Positions 1 to 8,976 of a stretch of DNA of 64,000 nt are shown piece by piece; positions within the stretch are counted from its first letter, which is position 1, and every line of letters begins with the position of its first letter. Made by a program: the position numbers and the translations under genes. The stretch spans positions 18,891 to 82,890 of the forward strand of contig DATIXG010000095.1 in the NCBI GenBank assembly GCA_035518815.1, written 5' to 3'. This DNA is from AG25 sp035518815. Lineage in GTDB: Bacteria; Gemmatimonadota; Gemmatimonadetes; Gemmatimonadales; GWC2-71-9. A model generated the notes under the pieces. The model was not told where the DNA came from and did not search any database. It saw nothing but the letters and a program-made list of their open reading frames with translations.

Positions 1-558
1 GTGACGAAGGTGGTGAGCGCCGCCGGGGAGGTGCGCGGCCGGCGGGCGGTGGTGTTGGCCGGGACCGGGCCGGTTGGGGCGCGCGTGGCCGGCCTGCTCG
101 CCAAGGCGGGCGCGGAGGTGGTGCTCACGTCGCGGACGGCCGAGGCCGGCGCGCGCGCGCGCGACCTCGTGCGGCAGCGATTCGGCGGGACCGTGAATTC
201 CACTGTACTGGCGCCTGGTTCCGACGCCGCCCAGGCCATCGAGGGCGCGATCCTGATCATCAATGCCGGGCCGGCGGGCGTGCAGCTGCTCCCCAAGCGC
301 GCGTGGGCGGGCCGAACGGGACTCCGCGTGGCCGCCGACCTGAACGCGGTTCCCCCGCTCGGCATCGAGGGCATCGAGCCCGGGGACGACGGCGCCCTGC
401 GTGAAGGCGTGAACAGCTTCGGGGCGCTCGGCATCGGGAACCTGAAGATGAAGCTGCACAAGGCGTGCATCACGCGCCTGTTCGACCGCAACGACCTCGT
501 GCTGGACGCGGAGAGCATCGCCGATGTCGCGCGGGAGCTGGCCACGGCCGGGGCCTAG
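1..558 (+). CDS. mtdB: Methylene-H4MPT dehydrogenase MtdB, C-terminal part (5' truncated by window)
   Basis: The enzyme oxidises methylene-tetrahydromethanopterin to methenyl-H4MPT with NAD(P)+ in the cytoplasm, the second step of the H4MPT formaldehyde-oxidation route. The visible 185 residues hold the Rossmann glycine motif GTGPVG (residues 21-26), a VVLTSR strand that fits nucleotide binding, and the MtdB-like C-terminus with FGALGIGNLKMKLHKACI. The family is about 290 residues, so roughly 100 N-terminal residues lie upstream of the window; the GTG at base 1 is probably an internal codon. The gene ends 4 bases before the next start, and mch lies further down the same strand, which fits an operon. 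Archaeal Mtd and folate-type MtdA are alternatives; the motif context favours MtdB. Confidence 0.88.
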   Translation: MTKVVSAAGEVRGRRAVVLAGTGPVGARVAGLLAKAGAEVVLTSRTAEAGARARDLVRQRFGGTVNSTVLAPGSDAAQAIEGAILIINAGPAGVQLLPKRAWAGRTGLRVAADLNAVPPLGIEGIEPGDDGALREGVNSFGALGIGNLKMKLHKACITRLFDRNDLVLDAESIADVARELATAGA

Positions 559-562
559 CCAC

Positions 563-1714
563 ATGCCTCGCGTGCTCATTGCGGGCATCGCCACCCGGGC
601 CTTCGCCGAGTCGGCCGTACAGGCGGGATACGAGGTCGTCGCCGTGGACGGGTTCGGGGACCTTGACCTCCGTGCTTGCGCCGCGGTGGTGGTGCGGACG
701 CGGGACCGCGAGGGCCGGTTCAGCGCGCGGCGCGCGGCGACCGACGCACGTCTGCTCGCGAGCGACGCCGTCGCCTACGTCGCGAGCTTCGAGAACCACC
801 CGGCGTCGGTCGGGGCGCTTGCCCGCGACCGCATCCTCTGGGGCAATCCCGCGTCCGTTCTGAAGCTGGTTCGGGATCCTTTGCGTCTGGCCCGCGCGCT
901 CTCACACCACGACCTGCCAGGACCTGCGACCTCCGCCACGCGCCCGTCCCGCGCGGGGCGCTGGCTCGTGAAACCACGGGCCTCGGGCGGAGGGCATGGC
1001 ATCGCGCGCTGGAACGGGGGCCGGAGCGCACGGGGGTCGTACTGGCAGGAGTGGGTACCCGGCATTCCCGGCTCGATCGTGTTCGCCGCCGACGGGCGTC
1101 GCGCGGTCGCCCTGGGCTTTTCGCGCATGCTCGTGGGTGAGCGCGGGTTAGGCGCGGCTGGGTGGCGCTACTGCGGCAGTATTCTCTCGAGTAAGCGCCA
1201 GCCGCAATTTCCCGGGGAGGCCGCGCTCTTCGATCGAACCCTCGCGCTCGCAACGGTCCTCACGGCGGAGTTCGGTCTCGTGGGGGTGAACGGCGTCGAT
1301 TTCATCGCACGCGGAGGAATCCCGTACCCCGTGGAGGTGAATCCCCGGCCGACCGCTTCGATGGAGCTCGCGGAGCGCGCCTACGGACTGTCGGTGTTCG
1401 AGATCCACGCCCAGGCGTGCGGAGGCGCGCTTCCCGCGTTCGACCTGCGCGCGGCGCGCGCGGACCAGCACGCGGCGATAGGGAAGGGCATCGTGTACGC
1501 GCGCGAAGACGCGATGGTAGGCGATACGCGATCGTGGCTCGGTGATCGCTCGGTGCGGGATATCCCGGCGCCCGGAGAAGCGATTGCCGGCGGCCGGCCG
1601 GTGTGCACCGTGTTCGCCCAAGCGGCTGGCGCGGACTTGTGCCACGAGGCGCTACTCGAGCGGGCCCGCGCGGTCTACCGCGCCCTCGGGCGCAGGACGA
1701 GGAGCATCGCGTGA
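563..1714 (+). CDS. ATP-grasp ligase of the H4MPT/methylofuran cluster
   Basis: This 383-residue protein has an ATP-grasp fold: a Rossmann-like N-terminus (PRVLIAGI), a central lysine segment followed by a Gly-rich loop (WLVKPRASGGGHGI), and the late motif VNGVDFIARGG then PVEVNPRP, where Glu and Asn bind Mg-ATP. It probably joins an amino acid or other carboxylate to an amine. Sitting between mtdB and fhcB, it most likely helps build a C1 cofactor, for example tyrosine or glutamate ligation in methylofuran (a job similar to archaeal MfnD) or a methanopterin side chain. The substrate is inference. The ATG at 563 lies 5 bases after the mtdB stop; an upstream in-frame start at 524 would overlap mtdB deeply and was not chosen. 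Confidence 0.75.
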   Translation: MPRVLIAGIATRAFAESAVQAGYEVVAVDGFGDLDLRACAAVVVRTRDREGRFSARRAATDARLLASDAVAYVASFENHPASVGALARDRILWGNPASVLKLVRDPLRLARALSHHDLPGPATSATRPSRAGRWLVKPRASGGGHGIARWNGGRSARGSYWQEWVPGIPGSIVFAADGRRAVALGFSRMLVGERGLGAAGWRYCGSILSSKRQPQFPGEAALFDRTLALATVLTAEFGLVGVNGVDFIARGGIPYPVEVNPRPTASMELAERAYGLSVFEIHAQACGGALPAFDLRAARADQHAAIGKGIVYAREDAMVGDTRSWLGDRSVRDIPAPGEAIAGGRPVCTVFAQAAGADLCHEALLERARAVYRALGRRTRSIA

Positions 1715-2943
1715 GTGCGCCACCGCAGCGCACGGAGCACGTGACGTGCCTGGGTTGTGGCTGCGCGTGCGACGACATCACCGTGGTGACGGGTACGGCG
1801 ATGATACTCGACGCGGAGAATTCTTGCAGGTTGGGGCGGGCGTGGTTCGGCGACGGCGTGGTGCCGGCCGTGATCCGCTCGCGCGGGCGCGCGGTGGCAG
1901 TCGAGACCGCGCTCGCCGACGCCGCGGCGCTGCTCGCCGCGGCGCGCCGGTCGCTGGTCTTTCTCGCCGGCGACATTTCGTGCGAGACGCAACGGGTGGC
2001 CATCGCTATTGCGGACCGGCTCGGGGCGGTGGTCCATTCGCCGACGTCCGAGATCGTGGCGAGCGTACTCGCCGCGCAGCGGCGCGGGCGCGCGACAGCG
2101 ACGCTCGCCGAGATTCGCCTGCGTGCGGGGCTCGTGGTGTGGTGGGGAGTGGACCCGAATGAGCGCTACCCGCGGTTTGTGTCCCGGTACCTCGCCGCGG
2201 TCGACGGAGCCCCGCCGCGGTGCGGGATCGCCGTGGACCTCGGCGCGCGACGCGGCCCTGCGGATGCGGATGAGCGGCTGGCCGTCCCTCCGACTGCGGA
2301 GGTCGCCGCGCTTGGCGCGATGCGCGGCGCCGTCCTGGGCCACGACCCTCGTGGCACGGTCCCCGCTCCCGCCGTGATTCTGGCGCGCCGGCTGGCCGAG
2401 GCGCCCTATACGGCCCTCGTGCACGACGCGGAGCCCGTCGGCCCGTCGGCCGATCCCGACCGAAACGACGCCCTCATTGCGCTCGCTCAAGCACTGAATG
2501 GGCCGAGCCGTTGCGCTCTCTTGTCGTTGCGCGGCGGAGGCAACCGGTCCGGGGCCGACGCTGTGCTCACCTGGCAAACGGGCTTTCCCGTGGCGGTCGA
2601 CTTCTCGCGCGGCTACCCGTGCTACCGACCGCGGGACGACCCAGCGACGCTCCTGGCCCGCCGGGAGGTTGACGCGGCGCTCGTTGTGGGCGCACCTGAC
2701 ACCGTACCCAGAGCGGTTGCGCAAGCACTCGGCCAGGTCCCGACCGTGGCGATCGGGCCGCGCGCCAGCACCGCGGCGTTCGGCGCCGCGATCGCAGTGG
2801 ACACGGGCGTGGCGGGCATTCACGAGCCGGGGACGGCGTTCCGCATGGACGACGTCCCGCTGCCCCTGTCGGCGCCCCTCGCGGGGCCCCTCACGGCGCT
2901 TGCCGCCATGCACGCCTTGGCCGACCGCCTGGCAGAGCCATGA
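1711..2943 (+). CDS. fhcB: Formyltransferase/hydrolase complex subunit B (FhcB)
   Basis: FhcB is the bacterial counterpart of formylmethanofuran dehydrogenase subunit B. In methylotrophs the Fhc complex transfers formyl from formyl-H4MPT to methylofuran and hydrolyses it to formate, without the Mo/W redox centre of archaea. The 410 residues show the family motifs WGVDPNERYPRFVSRY and QTGFPVAVDFSRGYP. Near the N-terminus, Cys13, Cys16, Cys18 and Cys20 form a cysteine knot that recalls the archaeal iron-sulfur loop; whether it binds a cluster here is unknown. The GTG start overlaps the upstream stop in a GTGA, and the stop overlaps fhcA in an ATGA, so translation is probably coupled. Confidence 0.92.
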   Translation: MSAPPQRTEHVTCLGCGCACDDITVVTGTAMILDAENSCRLGRAWFGDGVVPAVIRSRGRAVAVETALADAAALLAAARRSLVFLAGDISCETQRVAIAIADRLGAVVHSPTSEIVASVLAAQRRGRATATLAEIRLRAGLVVWWGVDPNERYPRFVSRYLAAVDGAPPRCGIAVDLGARRGPADADERLAVPPTAEVAALGAMRGAVLGHDPRGTVPAPAVILARRLAEAPYTALVHDAEPVGPSADPDRNDALIALAQALNGPSRCALLSLRGGGNRSGADAVLTWQTGFPVAVDFSRGYPCYRPRDDPATLLARREVDAALVVGAPDTVPRAVAQALGQVPTVAIGPRASTAAFGAAIAVDTGVAGIHEPGTAFRMDDVPLPLSAPLAGPLTALAAMHALADRLAEP

Positions 2944-4592
2944 GCTCCGGGGCGCGCCTGCGCATCGTGGGTGGGGCCGTGTACGATCCTGCGAACGGGG
3001 TCGACGGCGAGGTCCGCGATGTGTGCATCGAAGGAGGGCGCATCGTGGCACAGGTAGGCGCCGACGCGCCCCGCCTCGATGCGGCGGGCATGATCGTGAT
3101 GCCCGGCGGCGTGGATATCCACGCGCACATCGTGGGGGCGAGCGTGAACCAGGCCCGGCGGCTGCTGCCCGAAGAGCACGCGCGCGATGTCGCCCCCCGA
3201 CCGACGCTCGACGATCCCACCGAGCCGGCGCGTTCCGGCACTGGCGGCACCGTGCCGAGTACGTTCACCACGGGATACCGCTACGCCGGGCTGGGCTATA
3301 CGACCGTGATGGATGCCGCGATCGCACCCAGTCAGGCGCGGCACGCGCACGCTGAGCTCGACGACACGCCGATCGTAGACGCCGGATTCTTCGCGCTGCT
3401 GGGCAACGACGAGTATCTCGTGCGCCTCCTCGCCGCCGGTGACGGGGCGCGCGCCCGCGACTACGCCGCGTGGCTACTGGGCGCGGTCGGCGGGTTTGCC
3501 GTGAAGATCGTCAACCCAGGCGGGATCGCCCGCTGGAAGACCGGCGGCCGCAACGTGACGGGGATCGACGACCAGCTCGGCTCCAGCCACGTCACGCCGC
3601 GGCTCATCCTCGAGACCCTCGCCGACGCGGCCGATGCGCTGGCCCTGCCCCATCCCGTGCACGTCCATTGCAACAACCTGGGCCAGCCGGGCAACGCGGC
3701 CACGACGCTCGACACGATGCGAGCGCTCGCGGGGCGCCGCGCCCACCTCACCCACCTCCAGTTCCACAGCTACGGCGGTGGGCAGGGCAAGGGCTGGCGC
3801 TCAGCGGCGCGCGAGGTGATCGAGCACGTCAATGCGCATGCCGAGCTGAGCGTCGACGTGGGCCAGGTCATGTTGGGGCCGGCCACGACCCTTACGGCGG
3901 ATGCGCCGGTCGAATATCTGTTGCACGCGAGTAGCGGTCGGAAATGGACCAATGTGGACGTCGAGCTCGAGTCCGGCTGCGGCATCGTCCCGTACACCTA
4001 CAGGGAACGCGCCGCGGTCGCAGCGCTCCAATGGGCAGTTGGGCTCGAATTGTTTCTCCTCGCCAAGGATCCCTGGCGGGCGGTCCTCTCCACCGACCAC
4101 CCGAATGGGGGGTCGTTTCTGGCCTATCCCGAGCTGATTCGTCTGCTGATGGATCGTGCGTATCGGGACGAGCGACTGCGCCGGGTAAACCCAAGGCTCC
4201 TCGCGGGCAGCGTGCTGCTCGATGGGCTCGGCCGGGAGTACTCGCTCTCGGAGGTGGCGATCATCACGCGCGCAGCTCCCGCGAAACTCCTGGGCTTGCG
4301 GCACAAGGGTCATCTGGGCGTCGGGGCGGACGCGGACGTGACGATCTACTCCCGGGACGCCGATATTGCGAAGATGTTCGCCACTCCACGATACGTCCTG
4401 AAGGGCGGGACGCTGGTGGTCGTCGAGGGCCACCTGCGCCGGGCGCCCCGGGGATGTCGCATCCACGTGCGCCCACCTTACGACCGTGCAGTGAGCAAAG
4501 ACTTGAAAGCGTATTTCGATCGCTACGCGACGGTTTCCTTCGAGAACTTTCCCGTCCGAGGGCTCGTCGATGCTCCAGTAGAGGCGCAATGA
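2940..4592 (+). CDS. fhcA: Formyltransferase/hydrolase complex subunit A (FhcA), amidohydrolase
   Basis: FhcA is the amidohydrolase-fold subunit that hydrolyses formyl-methylofuran to formate. The 550 residues match the family length. The metal-binding His-x-His pair is at His61/His63 (GVDIHAHIVG), followed by a Lys in GGFAVKIVNPGG, HVHCNNLGQPGN and LSTDHPNGG, the usual order of ligands in FmdA/FhcA. The C-terminus has an amidohydrolase end piece (GADADVTIYS). The ATG overlaps the fhcB stop and the stop overlaps the fhcD start, both by 4 nt. Dihydroorotase or hydantoinase is excluded by the FmdA-specific motifs and the fhc neighbours. Confidence 0.94.
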   Translation: MSSGARLRIVGGAVYDPANGVDGEVRDVCIEGGRIVAQVGADAPRLDAAGMIVMPGGVDIHAHIVGASVNQARRLLPEEHARDVAPRPTLDDPTEPARSGTGGTVPSTFTTGYRYAGLGYTTVMDAAIAPSQARHAHAELDDTPIVDAGFFALLGNDEYLVRLLAAGDGARARDYAAWLLGAVGGFAVKIVNPGGIARWKTGGRNVTGIDDQLGSSHVTPRLILETLADAADALALPHPVHVHCNNLGQPGNAATTLDTMRALAGRRAHLTHLQFHSYGGGQGKGWRSAAREVIEHVNAHAELSVDVGQVMLGPATTLTADAPVEYLLHASSGRKWTNVDVELESGCGIVPYTYRERAAVAALQWAVGLELFLLAKDPWRAVLSTDHPNGGSFLAYPELIRLLMDRAYRDERLRRVNPRLLAGSVLLDGLGREYSLSEVAIITRAAPAKLLGLRHKGHLGVGADADVTIYSRDADIAKMFATPRYVLKGGTLVVVEGHLRRAPRGCRIHVRPPYDRAVSKDLKAYFDRYATVSFENFPVRGLVDAPVEAQ

Positions 4593-5488
4593 AAATCAAC
4601 GGCGTCACGATCGAGGACACCTTCGCCGAGGCATTCACGATGCGGGCCGCGCGAATCGTGATCACCGCGAAGGACGCGCGGTGGGCACGCGAGGCCGGCC
4701 TGAAGTTGACCGGCTTCGCGACCTCCGTCATCGGATGCAAATGCGAGGCAGGCATCGAGCGCGTGCTCGCCGCCGAGGAGACCCCTGATGGGAGGCCGGG
4801 CATAGCCGTGCTGCTGCTCACGATGGACGAAGAGAGCCTGCCCCAGCGCCTGATCGAGCGGTTGGGTCAAACCGTGCTGACGTGCCCCACGACGTCCTGC
4901 TTCGACGGCCTGCCGGACGTGCCGGACCGTCTCCCGGTAGGCAAGGCGCTGCGGACCTTCGGGGACGGGTTTCAGGCGAGCAAGGTGATCGGGGGCCGGC
5001 GCTATTGGCGCATCCCCGTGATGGAAGGGGAGTTTGTCATCGAAGAGACCTTCGGCATGCAGACGGCCGTGGGTGGCGGAAATTTCCTTCTGCTCGGCAA
5101 CGATGCGGATACCACGCTCGCGGCCGCCGAATCAGCGGTCGCCGCGATGGAGCCCCTTCCGGGTGTGATCCTCCCGTTCCCGGGCGGCGTGGTGCGGAGC
5201 GGTAGCAAAGTGGGCGGCCAGCGTTACAAGAAGATGATCGCGACCACGAATGATGCGTTCGCGCCGACGCTCAGAGCGGTGACAGCGAGCGCCCTGCCCC
5301 AAGGAGTCAACTCGGTGCTCGAGATCGTCATCGACGGGCTCGACGCCGCGTCCGTCGCCCGAGCGATGGCCGTTGGCATCCGAGCCGCATGCCGGCGGGG
5401 CGTTCAAGCTGTCACGGCGGGGAACTACGGCGGGAAGTTGGGGCCGCATCACTTTCACCTTCACAAGATCCTGGACGGCGCTGCGTGA
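4589..5488 (+). CDS. fhcD: Formylmethanofuran:H4MPT formyltransferase subunit (FhcD/Ftr)
   Basis: FhcD moves the formyl group between H4MPT and methylofuran and forms the Fhc complex with subunits A, B and C. The protein is 299 residues, the usual length for Ftr/FhcD. It starts with MKINGVTIEDTFAEAF, and carries TSVIGCKCEAGIE, PGTRPDGRPG-like surroundings (TPDGRPGIAV) and the C-terminal GNYGGKLGPHHFHLHK, all characteristic of formyltransferases. The ATG overlaps the fhcA stop by 4 nt. The order B-A-D-C is tightly packed, which suggests one mRNA and co-assembly. Confidence 0.95.
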   Translation: MKINGVTIEDTFAEAFTMRAARIVITAKDARWAREAGLKLTGFATSVIGCKCEAGIERVLAAEETPDGRPGIAVLLLTMDEESLPQRLIERLGQTVLTCPTTSCFDGLPDVPDRLPVGKALRTFGDGFQASKVIGGRRYWRIPVMEGEFVIEETFGMQTAVGGGNFLLLGNDADTTLAAAESAVAAMEPLPGVILPFPGGVVRSGSKVGGQRYKKMIATTNDAFAPTLRAVTASALPQGVNSVLEIVIDGLDAASVARAMAVGIRAACRRGVQAVTAGNYGGKLGPHHFHLHKILDGAA

Positions 5489-6249
5489 GCGATTGGGTGG
5501 CGCTCACGCTCCGGAGCCCGATCGAACGGGCGCTCGATCTGTCGGCGGTGCGCGCCGATGCCTTCGCCACGCTCGCCACCCGTGAGCTCGAGGCCCTGCC
5601 GGTGCGCTATGGCGGCGACGCCGCCGTCCTGGGCGACTTCTTCGCGGTCACCGGTGAGCGAGCCGCTCGAGTGCGGGTGACCGGCGATCTCGAGCGCGCG
5701 GAGGGCCTGGGAACCGGGATGACGGGGGGCGAGCTCGTGATCGAAGGGAACGTGGGGCGGGACGTGGGCCTCGAGCTCGCGGGCGGAAGCGTGGACGTGC
5801 ACGGGGACGCGGGCGCGAACGCGGGCGGGGCGCGGCCCGGCGCGGCACGCGGCGCGGTCGGAGGAGAGCTCGTCATCCGGGGCTCGGCGGGCGAGGAGGC
5901 GGGTACCGCGCTGCGGCGGGGGCTCGTGGTGGTGATGGGGGACGCGGGACGAGGCGCGGGGCGCGGCATGATCGCGGGCACGGTCATCGTGGGTGGCCAG
6001 GCCGGCCCGGGCTCGGGCCGCTTCCTGAAGCGAGGATCGATCGTCGCCCTCGGGGCAATCGAGCCGCCCGAGACGTTCCGGCGCGCGTGCACCTATCGCC
6101 CTCCCCACCTGCGCGTTCAGCTCCGCTACCTCAAGCGACGCTACGCGCTACCGCTCACCGACTCACACATCGATGGGCGATACGACCGCTACTCGGGAGA
6201 CTTTGCCGAGCTCGGCAAGGGCGAGATTCTCCATTGGGTGGGCGAATGA
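5485..6249 (+). CDS. fhcC: Formyltransferase/hydrolase complex subunit C (FhcC)
   Basis: FhcC is the beta-helical subunit of the Fhc complex and is related to the glutamate-synthase alpha-subunit C-terminal domain. The 254-residue protein shows repeated glycine-rich rungs between about residues 70 and 180 (GGELVIEGNVG, GGELVIRGSAG, GMIAGTVIVGG), the hallmark of this fold. A C-terminal RYDRYSGDFAELGKGEIL follows. The GTG start overlaps the fhcD stop and the stop overlaps the mch ATG. The role is structural, probably holding the methylofuran arm between the FhcA and FhcD active sites; this is known for the family and not shown by this sequence alone. Confidence 0.93.
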   Translation: MSDWVALTLRSPIERALDLSAVRADAFATLATRELEALPVRYGGDAAVLGDFFAVTGERAARVRVTGDLERAEGLGTGMTGGELVIEGNVGRDVGLELAGGSVDVHGDAGANAGGARPGAARGAVGGELVIRGSAGEEAGTALRRGLVVVMGDAGRGAGRGMIAGTVIVGGQAGPGSGRFLKRGSIVALGAIEPPETFRRACTYRPPHLRVQLRYLKRRYALPLTDSHIDGRYDRYSGDFAELGKGEILHWVGE

Positions 6250-7211
6250 GCGACGCCGGGCTCGCCCTCAACGACCGGGCCTGGGCGATCGCGGACCGAC
6301 TCGCCGCCGCCGCCGCCCACCATCGCGTGAGCGTCCGGACCCTCGAGAATGGCGCGCGCGTGCTCGACGCCGGCATCGCGACGCCCGGCGGACGCGCGGC
6401 CGGGCTCGCCCTCGCCGAGATCTGCATGGGGGGGCTGGGCTACATCACGTACGCGCCCCTCACGATCGGCGGCGAGGCGTGGGCCGGCGTCCAGGTCTGG
6501 ACGGACCACCCCGCCGTGAGCTGCATGGCTTCCCAGTATGCCGGGTGGGCAATCTCCGCCGACAAATACTTCGCCATGGGATCCGGTCCCCTGCGCGCAC
6601 ACGCGCGAGTAGAGCGCGAGCTGTTCGCGAGGCTCGGCTACGTGGAACAGGCGAGCCGCGGGGTGCTCGTGCTCGAGACCCGCACCCCGCCTACCGAAGA
6701 CGTGGCACGGTGGGTCGCGGGCAAGGCCGGCCTCGAGCCGTCGCGGCTCACGTTTGTCGTCGCGCCCACAGCCAGCGTCGCGGGCGGCGTGCAAATCGCG
6801 GCCCGCGTACTCGAGACCGGGCTTCACAAGATGGACACGCTGGGATTCGATATCACTCGCGTGCGTTCCGGCTTGGGCACCGCGCCGGTGCCTCCCGTCG
6901 CGAAGAACGATCTCAAGGCGATCGGCCGCACGAACGACTGCATCCTATACGGCGGGCAGGCGCGCTATGCGATCGACGCGGACGATGCAGCGCTCGCCGA
7001 CCTTGCCGGCAAGTTGCCAGCCTCGGCGTCGCGCGACTACGGCACACCGTTCGCGGAGACGTTCGAGCGCTACGGCCGCGACTTCTACAAGGTCGATCCA
7101 ATGCTGTTCAGTCCCGCGGAAGTGTGGCTCGAAAGCGCGACGAGCGGCAGGACGTTTCACGCCGGCCGGCTCAACCCCGACGTGCTGCGCGCGTCGTTGC
7201 TCGACCATTGA
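6246..7211 (+). CDS. mch: Methenyl-H4MPT cyclohydrolase
   Basis: Mch hydrolyses methenyl-H4MPT to 5-formyl-H4MPT, linking MtdB to the Fhc complex. The 321-residue length equals that of known Mch proteins. Recognisable segments are LNDRAWAIADRL at the N-terminus, ICMGGLGYITYAPL, GSGPLRA, and RTNDCILYGGQARYAID near residue 230, which is specific to this family. The ATG overlaps the fhcC stop by 4 nt, so mch is translationally linked to the fhc genes. With mtdB at the left edge, the enzymes from methylene-H4MPT to formate are nearly complete. Confidence 0.95.
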   Translation: MSDAGLALNDRAWAIADRLAAAAAHHRVSVRTLENGARVLDAGIATPGGRAAGLALAEICMGGLGYITYAPLTIGGEAWAGVQVWTDHPAVSCMASQYAGWAISADKYFAMGSGPLRAHARVERELFARLGYVEQASRGVLVLETRTPPTEDVARWVAGKAGLEPSRLTFVVAPTASVAGGVQIAARVLETGLHKMDTLGFDITRVRSGLGTAPVPPVAKNDLKAIGRTNDCILYGGQARYAIDADDAALADLAGKLPASASRDYGTPFAETFERYGRDFYKVDPMLFSPAEVWLESATSGRTFHAGRLNPDVLRASLLDH

Positions 7212-8095
7212 TGCGCGTCGCCATCCTCGCCGCCCGCAGCGGCTGGCATACGCAGGAGCTGTGTCGCGCGCTCGTCGAGCGTGGGCATGAGGGGGTCGTC
7301 GTGCCGTACGAGGGATTGGTGGCCCATCTGGGAGGACGCAACGGGGCCGGACTCGCGAGCGAAGGAGAGAACCTCGACGCGGTGGACGCGGTGCTGGCGC
7401 GCATCATCCCCGCCGGGTCACTCGAGCAGATCATCTACCGGGTAGACGCGCTCCACCGGCTCGAGGACCGGGGCGTGCGGGTGATGAACCCGCCACGCGC
7501 GATCGAGCGCACGGTGGATAAATCCTGGACCACAGCGCTGCTCGAGCAGGCCGGCCTTCCCGTTCCCGAGACCGTCGTATGCGAGCGCGCCGAGCAGGCC
7601 GCCGCAGCGTTTCGCGATCTGGGGGGCGACGTCATCGTGAAGCCGCTGTTCGGATCGATGGGGTTGGGCATGGTGCGGGTGAGCGACCCCGACATGGCGC
7701 TCCGCGTGTCGCGCGCGCTCGAGGCGATTCGCGGGGTATATTACCTGCAACGCGTGGTGGACCATGCCGGCTGCGACGTGCGGGTTTTTGTGGTCGGCGG
7801 CCGCGTGATCGGCGCGATCGAGCGGCGGGCGCCCGGCTGGCGCACCAACCTGGCACAGGGCGGCACGGCCACCTCGATCGCGCTCCCCTCCGACTGGGCG
7901 GCGATGGCGCTCCGCGCTGCGGCGGTGGTCGGAGCGGACTACGCCGGCGTCGACCTGCTGCCCGCGCGGGATGGCGCGACCTACGTCGTCGAGGTGAACG
8001 GAATCCCGGGATGGCGCGGCTTGCAGGGCGCGACGTCGGTCGACGTCGCGGGAGCAATCGTCGAGCATCTCCTCGAGCGCCTGGCGGCGCGGTGA
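7211..8095 (+). CDS. RimK-family ATP-grasp amino-acid ligase (C1 cofactor tailoring)
   Basis: This 294-residue RimK-type ATP-grasp protein has VDKSWTTALLEQAGLPVPET before the ATP-binding region, the core DVIVKPLFGSMGLGMVRV around residue 140, and the late metal motif AGVDLLP...YVVEVNGIPGW. RimK relatives add glutamate to a carboxylate; the archaeal member MptN puts glutamate on H4MPT. Methylotroph H4MPT clusters also carry a RimK-like gene. Here it could glutamylate methylofuran or a methanopterin intermediate; which one is inference. Its ATG overlaps the last base of the mch stop, so it belongs to the same operon. Confidence 0.82.
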   Translation: MRVAILAARSGWHTQELCRALVERGHEGVVVPYEGLVAHLGGRNGAGLASEGENLDAVDAVLARIIPAGSLEQIIYRVDALHRLEDRGVRVMNPPRAIERTVDKSWTTALLEQAGLPVPETVVCERAEQAAAAFRDLGGDVIVKPLFGSMGLGMVRVSDPDMALRVSRALEAIRGVYYLQRVVDHAGCDVRVFVVGGRVIGAIERRAPGWRTNLAQGGTATSIALPSDWAAMALRAAAVVGADYAGVDLLPARDGATYVVEVNGIPGWRGLQGATSVDVAGAIVEHLLERLAAR

Positions 8096-8976
8096 TCGCG
8101 GCCACCAGCGCCCCTCCGGTCGCCCGGACGGCCGATGTGGCCGCAGCGGCGCAGCTCGCCTGCCTCCTCGAGGTCAGCTCGCCCAAGCCCGGGAACGTCA
8201 CGCCCGCCCACGCATTCCACGACACGAGCTACGCCGACTTCCTCGCGAGCGCCGTCGCCATCGGACCGGCGATCGCCGCGGCCGGCGAGCAGCCGCTGGG
8301 TGTGACGGTCCGCTCGGCAATCACCGCGACGCGCCGCTGGACTCAGGCCAACACGAACCTCGGCATCGTCCTCCTCCTCGCACCGCTCGCTCGCGCCGCG
8401 CTCACCATGGGCGACCGGCCGCTGCGCGATGCCGTGCGCGCCACGCTCGCGGATACGACCATCGCGGACGCGCGCGCCGTGTACGCGGCGATCCGCCTCG
8501 CGGCGCCGGGAGGGTTGGGCACCGTGCCGGCGCAGGACGTGAGCCAGCCGCCGAGCGTCTCCCTCACGGAGGCCATGCACCACGCCCGGGCGCGGGATGC
8601 CGTCGCGCGCGAGTACGCCACGGGGTTCGCGGTCACCTTCGACATCGGCGCACCCGCACTCAAGCGCGCGCGGGGCGACGGGTTGTCGTGGAGTGACGCG
8701 ATCGTCGAGACCTACCTCACGCTGCTCGCGGAGCAACCCGATACCCACATCGCCCGCAAGCTCGGCGACGCCGCCGCGCGCGAAGTGCAGGACGGCGCGC
8801 GGACGACGCTGGCGGCCGGCGGCGTGCGGCGGGGCGCGGGGCGCGACGCGCTCGGCGCCCTCGACCGCGCCCTGCGCGACCCGGCGAACCGACGGAACCC
8901 CGGCGCCACCGCCGATCTCACCACGGCGGCGATCTTCGTGACGCTGCTGGACGGCGGGCCCGATGCCAGCGCGTAG
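8092..8976 (+). CDS. CitG/MdcB-like triphosphoribosyl transferase family protein
   Basis: This 294-residue protein resembles triphosphoribosyl-dephospho-CoA synthase (CitG/MdcB): SPKPGNVTPAHAFHDTSYADFLASA near the N-terminus, NTNLGIVLLLAPLA in the middle, and RRNPGATADLTTAAIFVTLL at the C-terminus. There is no citrate lyase or malonate decarboxylase gene nearby. Its place between a RimK-like ligase and a pterin enzyme argues for a step in C1-cofactor synthesis, possibly ribosyl or phosphoribosyl chemistry on a methanopterin precursor. CitG-like genes are known from methylotroph H4MPT clusters, but I know of no assigned reaction. The GTG overlaps the upstream stop (GTGA). Confidence 0.8.
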   Translation: MIAATSAPPVARTADVAAAAQLACLLEVSSPKPGNVTPAHAFHDTSYADFLASAVAIGPAIAAAGEQPLGVTVRSAITATRRWTQANTNLGIVLLLAPLARAALTMGDRPLRDAVRATLADTTIADARAVYAAIRLAAPGGLGTVPAQDVSQPPSVSLTEAMHHARARDAVAREYATGFAVTFDIGAPALKRARGDGLSWSDAIVETYLTLLAEQPDTHIARKLGDAAAREVQDGARTTLAAGGVRRGAGRDALGALDRALRDPANRRNPGATADLTTAAIFVTLLDGGPDASA

